64,000 bases of DNA from Salvelinus alpinus (lineage: Eukaryota; Chordata; Actinopteri; Salmoniformes; Salmonidae). Below the pieces are notes generated by a model. The model was given only the letters and a program-made list of their open reading frames with translations. It ran no database searches and was not told where the DNA came from. The stretch lies in NCBI RefSeq assembly GCF_045679555.1, contig NC_092091.1, forward strand, positions 79,412,644 through 79,476,643. Reading direction: 5' to 3'. A program made the translations under genes and the position numbers. Below, in pieces: positions 1-12,900 of the stretch; position 1 is the stretch's first letter, and every line of letters begins with the position of its first letter.

Positions 1-432
1 TGCTAAGTGCATAAGTCATATTGGCACAGGGAGTAGAGGGAAGATACATAGTGTCAGGTTCCATCTCTACGGGGAGGTATATCTGCAACATCACACCATA
101 CCAGACTACAGTCTCTGCTAAGTGCATTAGTCATATTGGCACAGGGAGTAGAGGGAAGATACATAGTGTCAGGTTCCATCTCTACGGGGAGGTATATCTG
201 CAACATCACACCATACCAGACTACAGTCTCTGCTAAGTGCATTAGTCATATTGGCACAGGGAGTAGAGGGAAGATACATAGTGTCAGGTTCCATCTCTAC
301 GGGGAGGTATATCTGCAACATCACACCATACCAGACTACAGTCTCTGCTAAGTGCATTAGTCATATTGGCACAGGGAGTAGAGGGAAGATACATAGTGTC
401 AGGTTCCATCTCTACGGGGAGGTATATCTGCA
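1..432. repeat. 115-bp tandem repeat, ~3.75 copies, cut by window edge
   Basis: The unit spanning TGCTAAGTGCATTAGTCATA and the following 95 bases recurs exactly every 115 bp (for example at 21, 136 and 251). The copies are almost identical. Short open frames through it are periodic read-through. Confidence 0.95.
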
Positions 433-1030
433 ACAGCTGAAAGTCGGTAAATAATGTGGTTTTCCAACAGCTAGGCTCAGATCAACAGGCCAGTTGTGCC
501 ACAGATGCAGTAACGAGTTTAACGGAACGCAGACTGTGGGGGATGGAAAACGAACGTTGGATGGCCTCACATTTAACACGTCTGATCTAACAAAGTGCAT
601 ATTTCTCAAATCCGTAATTATTTATGTATCGTGACAGGCCCACTGTGTGGTTACTAAAGTCAGATTTGTATATATTTGGCTGTTTTCGCTGCATAACATT
701 TAGAAGCCGCCCCTTTTCAGGTTTAGTAGAAGTGACTGCTAAATGCTAACTCCTGGTAGCGTAGCTAGCATGCAGAAATCGGTGGTGGTCCCAGTCAAAG
801 TCGTTGTTTAACTGTAATGCAGTTGATTGGTGATGATGACACGAACGTGTGTTGGGGTTGACATCCATACAAGACTTATAGTCTGATTTTTACCTCAACA
901 TAGTGTGAAATACACATGTAAACAGTAGCCTGAATGAAGGCTAATTTAGCTGGGGGGGCGACGAAGAAATTGGGGATCTTTCCACTGTGTGTTTCCATGG
1001 CGTTTCCATTGTTATGGTCGAGTTCCGTTG
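433..1030. other. No gene recognised
   Basis: Apparently single-copy sequence between two repeats. I see no splice-flanked coding segment, RNA gene or mobile element. It contains a short G-run at 951-958. Confidence 0.4.
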
Positions 1031-1039
1031 ACATCTATT

Positions 1040-1325
1040 GTTTATTATAAACCTGGTGGTTTGAGACCTGAATTCTGATTGGCTGGAAGCCATGGTATAT
1101 CAGACCGTATACCACCGGTATGACAAAACAGATATGTTTACTGCTCTAGTTAGGTTGGTAACCAGTTTATAATAGCAATAAGGCACCTCGGGGGATTGTG
1201 GGATATGGCCAGTATACCACGGCTAAGGGCAGTGTCCGGGCACTCCTCGATGCGTCGTGCCTAAGAACAGCCCTTAACCGTGGTATATTGGCCGTATACC
1301 ACACCTCCTCAGGCCCCTGTAAATA
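1040..1325. mobile_element. Palindromic MITE-like salmonid repeat
   Basis: The segment contains internal inverted halves (GGTATATCAGACCGTATACCAC near 1095 facing ACCGTGGTATATTGGCCGTA near 1278), plus AATAGCAATAAGGCACCTCG at 1171. A related copy occurs at about 46205-46478. It is non-coding; family assignment to a non-autonomous DNA element is inferred. Confidence 0.65.
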
Positions 1326-1392
1326 AACATGTCTCCACCCCCCATATCACACTCTCACTAACATCATATGAGTGTTCATTGAATAATCAATT

Positions 1393-1536
<144 letters not shown>

Positions 1537-2146
1537 TGTACTGTTCATATCCACCAGATGAATCATTTTGTACTGTTCATATCCACTAGATGAATCATTT
1601 TGTACTGTTCATATCCACTAGATGAATCATTTTGTACTGTTCATATCCACTAGATGAATCATTTAGTACTGTTCATATCCACTAGATGAATCATTTAGTA
1701 CTGTTCATATCCACTAGATGAATCATTTAGTACTGTTCATATCCACTAGATGAATCATTTGGTACTGTTCATATCCACTAGATGAATCATTTAGTACTGT
1801 TCATATCCACTAGATGAATCATTTTGTACTGTTCATATCCACTAGATGAATCATTTTGTACTGTTCATATCCACTGAATGAATCATTTAGTACTGTTCAT
1901 ATCCACTGGATGAATCATTTAGTACTGTTCATATCCACTGAATGAATCATTTAGTACTGTTCATATCCACTGGATGAATCATTTAGTACTGTTCATATCC
2001 ACTGGATGAATCATTTAGTACTGTTCATATCCACTGAATGAATCATTTAGAACTGTTCATATCCACTGGATGAATCATTTAGTACTGTTCATATCCACTG
2101 AATGAATCATTTAGTACTGTTCATATCCACTGGATGAATCATTTTG
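1537..2146. repeat. 32-bp minisatellite, ~19 copies
   Basis: The unit starts GTACTGTTCATATCCACTAG, followed by ATGAATCATTTT. Early copies carry CACTAGATG and later copies CACTGAATG or CACTGGATG, so variants are regionally sorted. Confidence 0.95.
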
Positions 2147-2147
2147 T

Positions 2148-2993
2148 AACATTGACTCTGTACCGGTACCCCCTGTATATAGCCTCCACATTGACTGTGT
2201 ACCGGTACCCCCTGTATATAGCCTCCACATTGACTCTGTACCGGTACCCCCTGTATATAGCCTCCACATTGACTCTGTACCGGTACCCCCTGTATATAGC
2301 CTCCACATTGACTCTGTACCGGTACCCCCTGTATATAGTCTCCACATTGACTCTGTACCGGTACCCCCTGTATATAGTCTCCATATTGACTCTGTACCGT
2401 AACACCCTGTATATAGTCTCCACATTGACTCTGTACCGGTACCCCCTGTATATAGCCCCCACATTGACTCTGTACCGGTACCCCCTGTATATAGCCTCCA
2501 CATTGACTCTGTACCGGTACCCGTTGTATATAGCCTCCACATTGACTCTGTATCGGTACCCCCTGTATATAGCCTCCACATTGACTCTGTACCGGTACCC
2601 CCTGTATATAGCCTCCACATTGACTCTGTACCGGTACCCCCTGTATATAGCCTCCACATTGACTCTGTACCGGTACCCCCTGTATATAGCCTCCACATTG
2701 ACTCTGTACCAGTACCCCCTGTATATAGCCTCCACATTGACTCTGTACCGGTACCCCCTGTATATAGCCTCCACATTGACTCTGTACCGGTACCCCCTGT
2801 ATATAGCCTCCACATAGACTCTGTACCGGTACCCCCTGTATATAGCCTCCACATTGACTCTGTACCGGTACCCCCTGTATATAGCCTCCACATTGACTCT
2901 GTACCGGTACCCCCTGTATATAGCCTCCACATTGACTCTGTACCGGTACCCCCTGTATATAGCCTCCACATAGACTCTGTACCGGTACCCCGG
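2148..2993. repeat. 39-bp minisatellite, ~21 copies, from a LINE tail
   Basis: The unit is ATTGACTCTGTACCGGTACC plus CCCTGTATATAGCCTCCAC. Because 39 is a multiple of 3, both strands show long open frames (to 318 codons) that are not genes. This sequence is part of the 3' region of salmonid RSg-1-like LINEs, whose terminal tail follows directly. Confidence 0.93.
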
Positions 2994-3075
2994 TAGGGGC
3001 TTGTAATTAAGGTGTTGTATTCGGCGCATGTGACTAATACAATTTGATTTGATTTGATTTGTTTGATTCTGTTCC
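2994..3075 (+). mobile_element. 3' tail of an RSg-1-like LINE
   Basis: GTGTTGTATTCGGCGCATGT followed by GACTAATACAATTTGATTTG and ATTTG repeats is the typical 3' terminus of this salmonid LINE. Only the tail and the amplified segment before it are present. Confidence 0.7.
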
Positions 3076-3293
3076 ATTAGTTCCATTCCAGCCATTACAA
3101 TGAGCCCGTCCTCCTATAGCTCCTCCCACCAGCCTCCTCTGTTGGCTACATTTAAATAGTGGAAGCCCTCAATGGGGCTGCCCAAGCTAATACAACCTTT
3201 TTCACGCTCTATGGTAAAGAGCAACTACAGAATCAGTTGTCTGCAGTCAAAAACATCATGACTTTCGATCACATGATTTGTATAAAGTTCGTG

Positions 3294-3452
3294 CAGCGAT
3301 CGGCTGTGTTCGAGAGGATCAAAAAAACGCAATGTATCATGGGTACATTGTGACTGACTGATCTATAAATAATGAGTCATCATTTATGATGTAAAGTGAT
3401 TTGTAGATCAGTCAGTCGACAGTCGTGTTGATCCTCTCGAACACGGCCATCG
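3294..3452. mobile_element. Long hairpin (MITE-like) upstream of uchl1
   Basis: The arms GTTCGAGAGGATCA (3308-3321) and TGATCCTCTCGAAC (3428-3441) are reverse complements. Inside them TGACTGACTGATCT (3352-3365) pairs with AGATCAGTCAGTC (about 3406-3418). The AT-rich centre suggests a foldback element; no coding capacity is seen. Confidence 0.6.
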
Positions 3453-3924
3453 TGTAGGCACAAGTCTGGTCCATTTCTATCCCCCCTAACGCAACATACG
3501 AAAGACTTGACCATCTGACCAAAGTGATCTGCTCGAACGCGCCCATTACCCTCCAGACTCTCCGCTGCGCTACTGAAGCGTCCACTGTTGTCGGGCTTGG
3601 ACCAGTCCACCTTCTAGACTGTTCGTTAAAACTAACTACACAGAACACCTCACACACACCTCTCTCTCTCTCACTCCACCTCCAATACTTCACTGTAATA
3701 TCTATTGTCTTGTTTACAAACGAGGCGAGGCTACGGGAGGATCTATTGGCTTTTTCTCCGGTTCTCGTCCACCCCCCGCCGAACGGCACAATGGAATGTG
3801 ACTGGCAGCATATGAAGCGGGTGGACGGTCGCGGTGTGATCATATCGCCCCAAAACAGCAGCTGGTTGCAGCAGAGCAGATTTGACAACAGACCGACATA
3901 CGGGACCGAACCTTACCGAACAGG
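3452..3924 (+). promoter_or_regulatory. Presumed promoter / 5' UTR region of uchl1
   Basis: This is a moderately CpG-containing stretch between a hairpin element and the start codon. No clear TATA box is visible close to the ATG, and the transcription start cannot be placed by eye. The open frames on both strands here show no recognisable domain and are treated as chance. The assignment rests on position only. Confidence 0.35.
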
Positions 3925-3957
3925 ATGGAGTGGCAACCAATGGAGATTAACCCGGAG
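3925..3957 (+). CDS. uchl1: uchl1 coding exon 1
   Basis: Encodes residues 1-11 ([11 protein letters not shown]) and ends in phase 0 before donor GTAGAG. The segment MEINPE is shared with mammalian UCHL1. Confidence 0.92.
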
Positions 3958-6900
3958 GTAGAGAATCATCATCATGAATATGTTGTTTTAATACGTCTGT
4001 CAAAAAGACAGACTTAAAACAACGCACCTGCTCGGTTCTAACGGTCTCTCGTTGTCTGTCTAAATGATGTCTCCTCCCTTTCTCTTTGTGTCTGTGTTTC
4101 AGATGCTGAACAAGGTGTGTATTTAATATCGCTGAGTCATAACCGATATGATGACAGGTGTGTGTATGTGACGTTACAACCAGACAGCAGGACGTTGTAA
4201 CCAACAGGTGGGTTGTTATGGACCTGGCTCGGTCTGGAGTTAAGAGATGGACGTTATGATCAGATTATCATCTGAACTGCAGCGCCGACAGAGGTACACA
4301 AGATTAAACTGCCGTTAGAATATAGCCTAGCCCTAGTAGACTACCGTCCGTCTCCCCGGTAGCATCTCTGCACGCTGCGCCTGGTGCCCCACCCGGTGTC
4401 TAGGATACAGGGTGTGGTCTGATGGAAGGATGGAGAGGGAGACTAAAGATCAACTTGTCTCTGGGCCTGATTTGAAGTTAATCGCTATTCATTTGGGACA
4501 GGCAGCCGTGCGGTATTAATGTTCTGATAAAGACGTTAGAACAGCGAAGATTTGCGTAGTGATTGTAATATTATTGATGTACGAGGCCTGTTCTGCCGAG
4601 TCATCATGGACATTTAGTCTCCATTACCATGGAGTTTCAAGTCGGCCTCAACAAACCATCTCCGAGTTCTACCCTCTCTTCTGAGGACATTTAACTGCTC
4701 TGTAAATCACATTTTATTGGTCACATACACATATTTAGCACTTACTGCGGTGTAGCGAAATGCTTGTGTTCCTACATCCAACAGTGCAGTAATATCTAAC
4801 AATTCACCCATCTAAAAGTAAAATAATGGAATTAAGAAATATATAAATATTAGGATGAGCAATGTCGGGTGGCATTGACTATAATACAGTAGAATAGAAT
4901 ACAGTATATACATATGAGATGAGTAAAGCAGTATGTAAACATTATTAAAGTGACTAGTGATTCCTTATTAAAGCAGCCAGTAATTCCATGTCTATGTATA
5001 GAGGGCAGCAGCCTCTAAGGTGCAGGGTTGAGTAACCAGGTGGTAGCCGGCTAGTGATGGCTATTTAACAGTCTGATGGCCTTGAGATAGAAGCTGTTTT
5101 TCAGTCTCTCGGTTCCAGCTTTGATGCACCTGTACTGACCTCGCCTTCTGGATGGTAGCGGGGTGAACAGGCAGTGGCACGGGTGGTTGTTGTCCTTGAT
5201 GATCTTTATGGCCTTCCTGTGACATCGGGTGGTGTAGGTGTCCTGGAGGGCAGGTAGTTTTCCCGTGGTGATGCGTTGGGCAGACCTCACCACCCTCTGG
5301 AGAGCCCTGCAGTTGCCGTACCAGGTGGTGATGCAGCCCGACAGGATGCTCTCAACTGTGCATCTGTAAACGTTTTAGGATTTTAGGGGCCAAGCCAAAT
5401 TTCTTCAGCCTCCTGAGGTTGAAGAGGCTCTGTTGCGCCTTCTTCACCACACTGTCTGTGTGGGTGGACCATTTCAGATTGTCAGTAATGTGTACGCAGA
5501 GGAACTTAAAGCTTTAGGCCTACATTCTACTGTATATAGACAGAGTAGAGTGTTGTCATTGACTGGGTGAGTTCCAGACACTCTGTTCTAGATGGTCTGG
5601 TTGGTCTAATCTGGCATGTTGAGCTCTGTTCTGGTTGGTCTAATCTAGCATGTTGAGCTCTGTTCTGGTTGGTCTAATCTGGCATGTTGAGCTCTGTTCT
5701 GGTTGGTCTAATCTGGCATGTTGAGCTCTGTTCTGGTTGGTCTAATCTGGCATGTTGAGCTCTGTTCTGGTTGGTCTAATCTGGCATGTTGAGCTCTGTT
5801 CTGGTTGGTCTAATCTAGCATGTTGAGCTCTGTTCTGGTTGGTCTAATCTGGCATGTTGAGCTCTGTTCTGGTTGGTCTAATCTGGCATGTTGAGCTCTG
5901 TTCTGGTTGGTCTAATCTGGCATGTTGAGCTCTGTTCTGGTTGGTCTAATCTAGCGTGTTGAGCTCTGTTCTGGTTGGTCTAATCTGGCATGTTGAGCTC
6001 TGGTTGGTCTAATCTGGCATGTTGAGCTCTGTTCTGGTTGGTCTAATCTGGCATGTTGAGCTCTGTTCTGGTTGGTCTAATCTAGCATGTTGAGCTCTGT
6101 TCTGGTTGGTCTAATCTGGCATGTTGAGCTCTGTTCTGGTTGGTCTAATCTAGCGTGTTGAGCTCTGTTCTGGTTGGTCTAATCTGGCATGTTGAGCTCT
6201 GGTTGGTCTAATCTGGCATGTTGAGCTCTGTTCTGGTTGGTCTAATCTGGCATGTTGAGCTCTGGTTGGTCTAATCTGGCATGTTGAGCTCTGTTCTGGT
6301 TGGTCTAATCTGGCATGTTGAGCTCTGTTCTGGTTGGTCTAATCTGGCATGTTGAGCTCTGTTCTGGTTGGTCTAATCTGGCATGTTGAGCTCTGTTCTG
6401 GTTGGTCTAATCTAGCGTGTTGAGCTCTGTTCTGGTTGGTCTAATCTGGCATGTTGAGCTCTGGTTGGTCTAATCTGGCATGTTGAGCTCTGTTCTGGTT
6501 GGTCTAATCTGGCATGTTGAGCTCTGGTTGGTCTAATCTGGCATGTTGAGCTCTGTTCTGGTTGGTCTAATCTGGCATGTTGAGCTCTGTTCTGGTTGGT
6601 CTAATCTGGCATGTTGAGCTCTGTTCTGGTTGGTCTAATCTGGCATGTTGAGCTCTGTTCTGGTTGGTCTAATCTAGCGTGTTGAGCTCTGTTCTGGTTG
6701 GTCTAATCTGGCATGTTGAGCTCTGGTTGGTCTAATCTGGCATGTTGAGCTCTGTTCTGGTTGGTCTAATCTGGCATGTTGAGCTCTGGTTGGTCTAATC
6801 TGGCATGTTGAGCTCTGTTCTGGTTGGTCTAATCTGGCATGTTGAGCTCTGTTCTGGTTGGTCTAATCTGGCATGTTGAGCTCTGTTCTGGTTGGTCTAA

Positions 6901-9900
6901 TCTGGCATGTTGAGCTCTGTTCTGGTTGGTCTAATCTAGCGTGTTGAGCTCTGTTCTGGTTGGTCTAATCTGGCATGTTGAGCTCTGGTTGGTCTAATCT
7001 GGCATGTTGAGCTCTGTTCTGGTTGGTCTAATCTGGCATGTTGAGCTCTGGTTGGTCTAATCTGGCATGTTGAGCTCTGTTCTGGTTGGTCTAATCTGGC
7101 ATGTTGAGCTCTGTTCTGGTTGGTCTAATCTGGCATGTTGAGCTCTGGTTGGTCTAATCTGGCATGTTGAGCTCTGTTCTGGTTGGTCTAATCTGGCATG
7201 TTGAGCTCTGTTCTGGTTGGTCTAATCTGGCATGTTGAGCTCTGTTCTGGTTGGTCTAATCTAGCGTGTTGAGCTCTGTTCTGGTTGGTCTAATCTGGCA
7301 TGTTGAGCTCTGTTCTGGTTGGTCTAATCTGGCATGTTGAGCTCTGGTTGGTCTAATCTGGCATGTTGAGCTCTGGTTGGTCTAATCTGGCATGTTGAGC
7401 TCTGTTCTGGTTGGTCTAATCTGGCATGTTGAGCTCTGTTCTGGTTGGTCTAATCTGGCATGTTGAGCTCTGTTCTGGTTGGTCTAATCTAGCGTGTTGA
7501 GCTCTGTTCTGGTTGGTCTAATCTGGCATGTTGAGCTCTGTTCTGGTTGGTCTAATCTGGCATGTTGAGCTCTGGTTGGTCTAATCTGGCATGTTGAGCT
7601 CTGGTTGGTCTAATCTGGCATGTTGAGCTCTGTTCTGGTTGGTCTAATCTGGCATGTTGAGCTCTGTTCTGGTTGGTCTAATCTGGCATGTTGAGCTCTG
7701 TTCTGGTTGGTCTAATCTAGCGTGTTGAGCTCTGTTCTGGTTGGTCTAATCTGGCATGTTGAGCTCTGTTCTGGTTGGTCTAATCTGGCATGTTGAGCTC
7801 TGGTTGGTCTAATCTGGCATGTTGAGCTCTGGTTGGTCTAATCTGGCATGTTGAGCTCTGGTTGGTCTAATCTGGCATGTTGAGCTCTGTTCTAGTTGGT
7901 CTAATCTGGCATGTTGAGCTCTGTTCTGGTTGGTCTAATCTGGCATGTTGAGCTCTGTTCTGGTTGGTCTAATCTGGCATGTTGAGCTCTGTTCTGGTTG
8001 GTCTAATCTGGCATGTTGAGCTCTGTTCTGGTTGGTCTAATCTAGCATGTTGAGCTCTGTTCTGGTTGGTCTAATCTGGCATGTTGAGCTCTGTTCTGGT
8101 TGGTCTAATCTGGCATGTTGAGCTCTGGTTGGTCTAATCTGGCATGTTGAGCTCTGGTTGGTCTAATCTGGCATGTTGAGCTCTGTTCTGGTTGGTCTAA
8201 TCTGGCATGTTGAGCTCTGTTCTGGTTGGTCTAATCTGGCATGTTGAGCTCTGTTCTGGTTGGTCTAATCTAGCGTGTTGAGCTCTGTTCTGGTTGGTCT
8301 AATCTGGCATGTTGAGCTCTGTTCTGGTTGGTCTAATCTGGCATGTTGAGCTCTGGTTGGTCTAATCTGGCATGTTGAGCTCTGGTTGGTCTAATCTGGC
8401 ATGTTGAGCTCTGGTTGGTCTAATCTGGCATGTTGAGCTCTGTTCTAGTTGGTCTAATCTGGCATGTTGAGCTCTGTTCTGGTTGGTCTAATCTGGCATG
8501 TTGAGCTCTGTTCTGGTTGGTCTAATCTAGCATGTTGAGCTCTGTTCTGGTTGGTCTAATCTGGCATGTTGAGCTCTGTTCTGGTTGGTCTAATTTAGCA
8601 TGTTGAGCTCTGTTCTGGTTGGTCTAATCTGGCATGTTGAGCTCTGTTCTGGTTGGTCTAATCTGGCATGTTGAGCTCTGGTTGGTCTAATCTGGCATGT
8701 TGAGCTCTGGTTGGTCTAATCTGGCATGTTGAGCTCTGTTCTGGTTGGTCTAATCTGGCATGTTGAGCTCTGTTCTGGTTGGTCTAATCTGGCATGTTGA
8801 GCTCTGTTCTGGTTGGTCTAATCTAGCGTGTTGAGCTCTGTTCTGGTTGGTCTAATCTGGCATGTTGAGCTCTGTTCTGGTTGGTCTAATCTGGCATGTT
8901 GAGCTCTGGTTGGTCTAATCTGGCATGTTGAGCTCTGGTTGGTCTAATCTGGCATGTTGAGCTCTGTTCTGGTTGGTCTAATCTGGCATGTTGAGCTCTG
9001 TTCTGGTTGGTCTAATCTAGCGTGTTGAGCTCTGTTCTGGTTGGTCTAATCTGGCATGTTGAGCTCTGTTCTGGTTGGTCTAATCTGGCATGTTGAGCTC
9101 TGTTCTGGTTGGTCTAATCTAGCATGTTGAGCTCTGTTCTGGTTGGTCTAATCTGGCATGTTGAGCTCTGTTCTGGTTGGTCTAATTTAGCATGTTGAGC
9201 TCTGTTCTGGTTGGTCTAATCTGGCATGTTGAGCTCTGTTCTGGTTGGTCTAATCTGGCATGTTGAGCTCTGTTCTGGTTGGTCTAATCTAGCATGTTGA
9301 GCTCTGTTCTGGTTGGTCTAATCTGGCATGTTGAGCTCTGTTCTGGTTGGTCTAATTTAGCATGTTGAGCTCTGTTCTGGTTGGTCTAATCTGGCATGTT
9401 GAGCTCTGTTCTGGTTGGTCTAATCTAGCATGTTGAGCTCTGTTCTGGTTGGTCTAATCTGGCCTGTTGAGCTCTGTTCTAGATGGTCTGGTTGGTCTAA
9501 TCTGGCATGTTGAGCTCTGTTCTGGTTGGTCTAATCTGGCGTGTTGAGCTCTGTTCTGGTTGGTCTAATCTGGCGTGTTGAGCTCTGTTCTGGTTGGTCT
9601 AATCTAGCGTGTTGAGCTCTGTTCTGGTTGGTCTAATCTGGCATGTTGAGCTCTGTTCTGGTTGGTCTAATCTAGCGTGTTGAGCTCTGTTCTGGTTGGT
9701 CTAATCTGGCATGTTGAGATCTGTTCTGGTTTGTCTAATCTGGCATGTTGAGCTCTGTTCTGGTTGGTCTAATCTGGCATGTTGAGCTCTGTTCTGGTTT
9801 GTCTAATCTAGCATGTTGAGCTCTGTTCTGGTTGGTCTAATCTGGCATGTTGAGCTCTGTTCTGGTTGGTCTAATCTAGCGTGTTGAGCTCTGTTCTGGT

Positions 9901-12900
9901 TGGTCTAATCTGGCATGTTGAGCTCTGTTCTGGTTGGTCTAATCTGGCATGTTGAGCTCTGTTCTGGTTTGTCTAATCTAGCATGTTGAGCTCTGTTCTG
10001 GTTGGTCTAATCTGGCATGTTGAGCTCTGTTCTGGTTTGTCTAATCTAGCATGTTGAGCTCTGTTCTGGTTGGTCTAATCTAGCGTGTTGAGCTCTGTTC
10101 TGGTTGGTCTAATCTGGCCTGTTGAGCTCTGTTCTAGATGGTCTGGTTGGTCTAATCTGGCATGTTGAGCTCTGTTCTGGTTGGTCTAATCTGGCATGTT
10201 GAGCTCTGTTCTGGTTGGTCTAATCTGGCATGTTGAGCTCTGTTCTGGTTGGTCTATTCTGGCATGTTGAGCTCTGGTCTGGTTGGTCTAATCTAGCGTG
10301 TTGAGCTCTGTTCTGGTTGGTCTAATCTGGCATGTTGAGCTCTGGTCTGGTTGGTCTAATCTGGCATGTTGAGCTCTGGTCTGGTTGGTCTAATCTGGCA
10401 TGTTGAGCTCTGTTCTGGTTGGTCTAATCTGGCATGTTGAGCTCTGTTCCGGTTGGTCTAATCTAGCATGTTGAGCTCTGTTCTGGTTGGTCTAATCTAG
10501 CATGTTGAGCTCTGTTCCGGTTGGTCTAATCTGGCATGTTGAGCTCTGTTCCGGTTGGTCTAATCTAGCATGTTGAGCTCTGTTCTGGTTGGTCTAATCT
10601 AGCATGTTGAGCTCTGTTCTGGTTGGTCTAATCTAGCATGTTGAGCTCTTTTCTGGTTGGTCTAATCTAGCATGTTGAGCTCTGTTCTGGTTGGTCTAAT
10701 CTAGCATGTTGAGCTCTGTTCTGGTTGGTCTAATCTGGCATGTTGAGCTCTGTTCTGGTTGGTCTAATCTGGCATGTTGAGCTCTGTTCTGGTTGGTCTA
10801 ATCTGGCATGTTGAGCTCTGGTCTGGTTGGTCTAATCTGGCATGTTGAGCTCTGTTCTGGTTGGTCTAATCTGGCATGTTGAGCTCTGTTCTGGTTGGTC
10901 TAATCTGGCATGTTGAGCTCTGGTTGGTCTAATATGGCATGTTGAGCTCTGGTTGGTCTAATCTGGCATGTTGAGCTCTGTTCTGGTTGGTCTAATCTGG
11001 CATGTTGAGCTCTGTTCTGTTGGTCTAATCTGGCATGTTGAGCTCTGTTCTGTTGGTCTAATCTGGCATGTTGAGCTCTGTTCTGGTTGGTCTAATCTGG
11101 CATGTTGAGCTCTGGTTGGTCTAATCTGGCATGTTGAGCTCTGTTCTGGTTGGTCTAATCTAGCGTGTTGAGCTCTGTTCTGGTTGGTCTAATCTGGCAT
11201 GTTGAGCTCTGGTCTGGTTGGTCTAATCTAGCGTGTTGAGCTCTGTTCTGGTTGGTCTAATCTGGCATGTTGAGCTCTGGTCTGGTTGGTCTAATCTAGC
11301 GTGTTGAGCTCTGTTCTGGTTGGTCTAATTTAGCATGTTGAGCTCTGTTCTGGTTGGTCTAATCTAGCATGTTGAGCTCTGTTCTGGTTGGTCTAATCTG
11401 GCATGTTGAGATCTGTTCTGGTTGGTCTAATCTGGCGTGTTGAGCTCTGTTCTGGTTGGTCTAATCTGGCCTGTTGAGCTCTGTTCTAGATGGTCTGGTT
11501 GGTCTAATCTGGCATGTTGAGCTCTGTTCTGGTTGGTCTAATCTAGCGTGTTGAGCTCTGTTCTGGTTCTAATCTAGCATGTTGAGCTGTTCTGGTTGGT
11601 CTAATCTGGCCTGTAGAGCTCTGTTCTAGATGGTCTGGTTGGTCTAATCTGGCATGTTGAGCTCTGTTCTGGTTGGTCTAATCTAGCGTGTTGAGCTCTG
11701 TTCTGGTTGGTCTAATCTGGCATGTTGAGCTCTGGTCTGGTTGGTCTAATCTAGCGTGTTGAGCTCTGTTCTGGTTGGTCTAATCTGGCATGTTGAGCTC
11801 TGGTCTGGTTGGTCTAATCTAGCGTGTTGAGCTCTGTTCTGGTTGGTCTAATCTGGCATGTTGAGCTCTGGTCTGGTTGGTCTAATCTAGCGTGTTGAGC
11901 TCTGTTCTGGTTGGTCTAATCTGGCATGTTGAGCTCTGGTCTGGTTGGTCTAATCTGGCATGTTGAGCTCTGTTCTGGTTGGTCTAATCTGGCATGTTGA
12001 GCTCTGGTCTGGTTGGTCTAATCTAGCGTGTTGAGCTCTGTTCTGGTTGGTCTAATTTAGCGTGTTGAGCTCTGTTCTGGTTGGTCTAATTTAGCATGTT
12101 GAGCTCTGTTCTGGTTGGTCTAATCTAGCATGTTGAGCTCTGTTCTGGTTGGTCTAATCTGGCATGTTGAGATCTGTTCTGGTTGGTCTAATCTGGCGTG
12201 TTGAGCTCTGTTCTGGTTGGTCTAATCTGGCCTGTTGAGCTCTGTTCTAGATGGTCTGGTTGGTCTAATCTGGCATGTTGAGCTCTGTTCTGGTTGGTCT
12301 AATCTAGCGTGTTGAGCTCTGTTCTGGTTGGTCTAATCTGGCATGTTGAGCTCTGGTCTGGTTGGTCTAATCTAGCGTGTTGAGCTCTGTTCTGGTTGGT
12401 CAATCTGGCATGTTGAGCTCTGGTCTGGTTGGTCTAATCTAGCGTGTTGAGCTCTGTTCTGGTTGGTCTAATCTGGCATGTTGAGCTCTGGTCTGGTTGG
12501 TCTAATCTGGCATGTTGAGCTCTGTTCTGGTTGGTCTAATCTGGCATGTTGAGCTCTGTTCTGGTTGGTCTGCAGAGACTGATAGGGAACCTTCCTGTTA
12601 ATGTTTGACTGCGCTGTGTGTTGCAGGTGCTCAGTGGGCTGGGGGTGTGTGGTAGCTGGCGCTTCGTGGATGTGTTGGGGCTGGAGGATGAGGGCGTGTC
12701 TTCAGTACCTTCTCCCAGCTGCGCCCTCATGCTGCTCTTCCCCCTGACACAACAGGTAATCATTGATCTAGTAATATCTTCATTGATGCGTTGGAAATTT
12801 GTAGTGCAGTGATGTGGAGCAGCATTTCCCAAACTCTGTTCTGGGGTCTCCGAGGTGATGCACATTTGAGTTTTGTTTCTCTGGTAGCTTGAGTTGATTA

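Noticed and set aside
2111..3095. 286- to 318-codon open frames rich in MWRLYTGGTGTES or YRGYRYRVNVEAI units
   Set aside because: Read-through of a 39-bp tandem array, open on both strands because the unit is divisible by three. No start context, splice sites or domain.
3412..3961. 145- and 158-codon overlapping frames upstream of UCHL1
   Set aside because: Opposite-strand overlapping frames with no domain. They include the true exon 1 in another frame and are treated as chance.
5590..12572. Centromeric or subtelomeric satellite
   Set aside because: The array sits inside an intron of an intact gene and its unit is far shorter than typical centromeric satellites.
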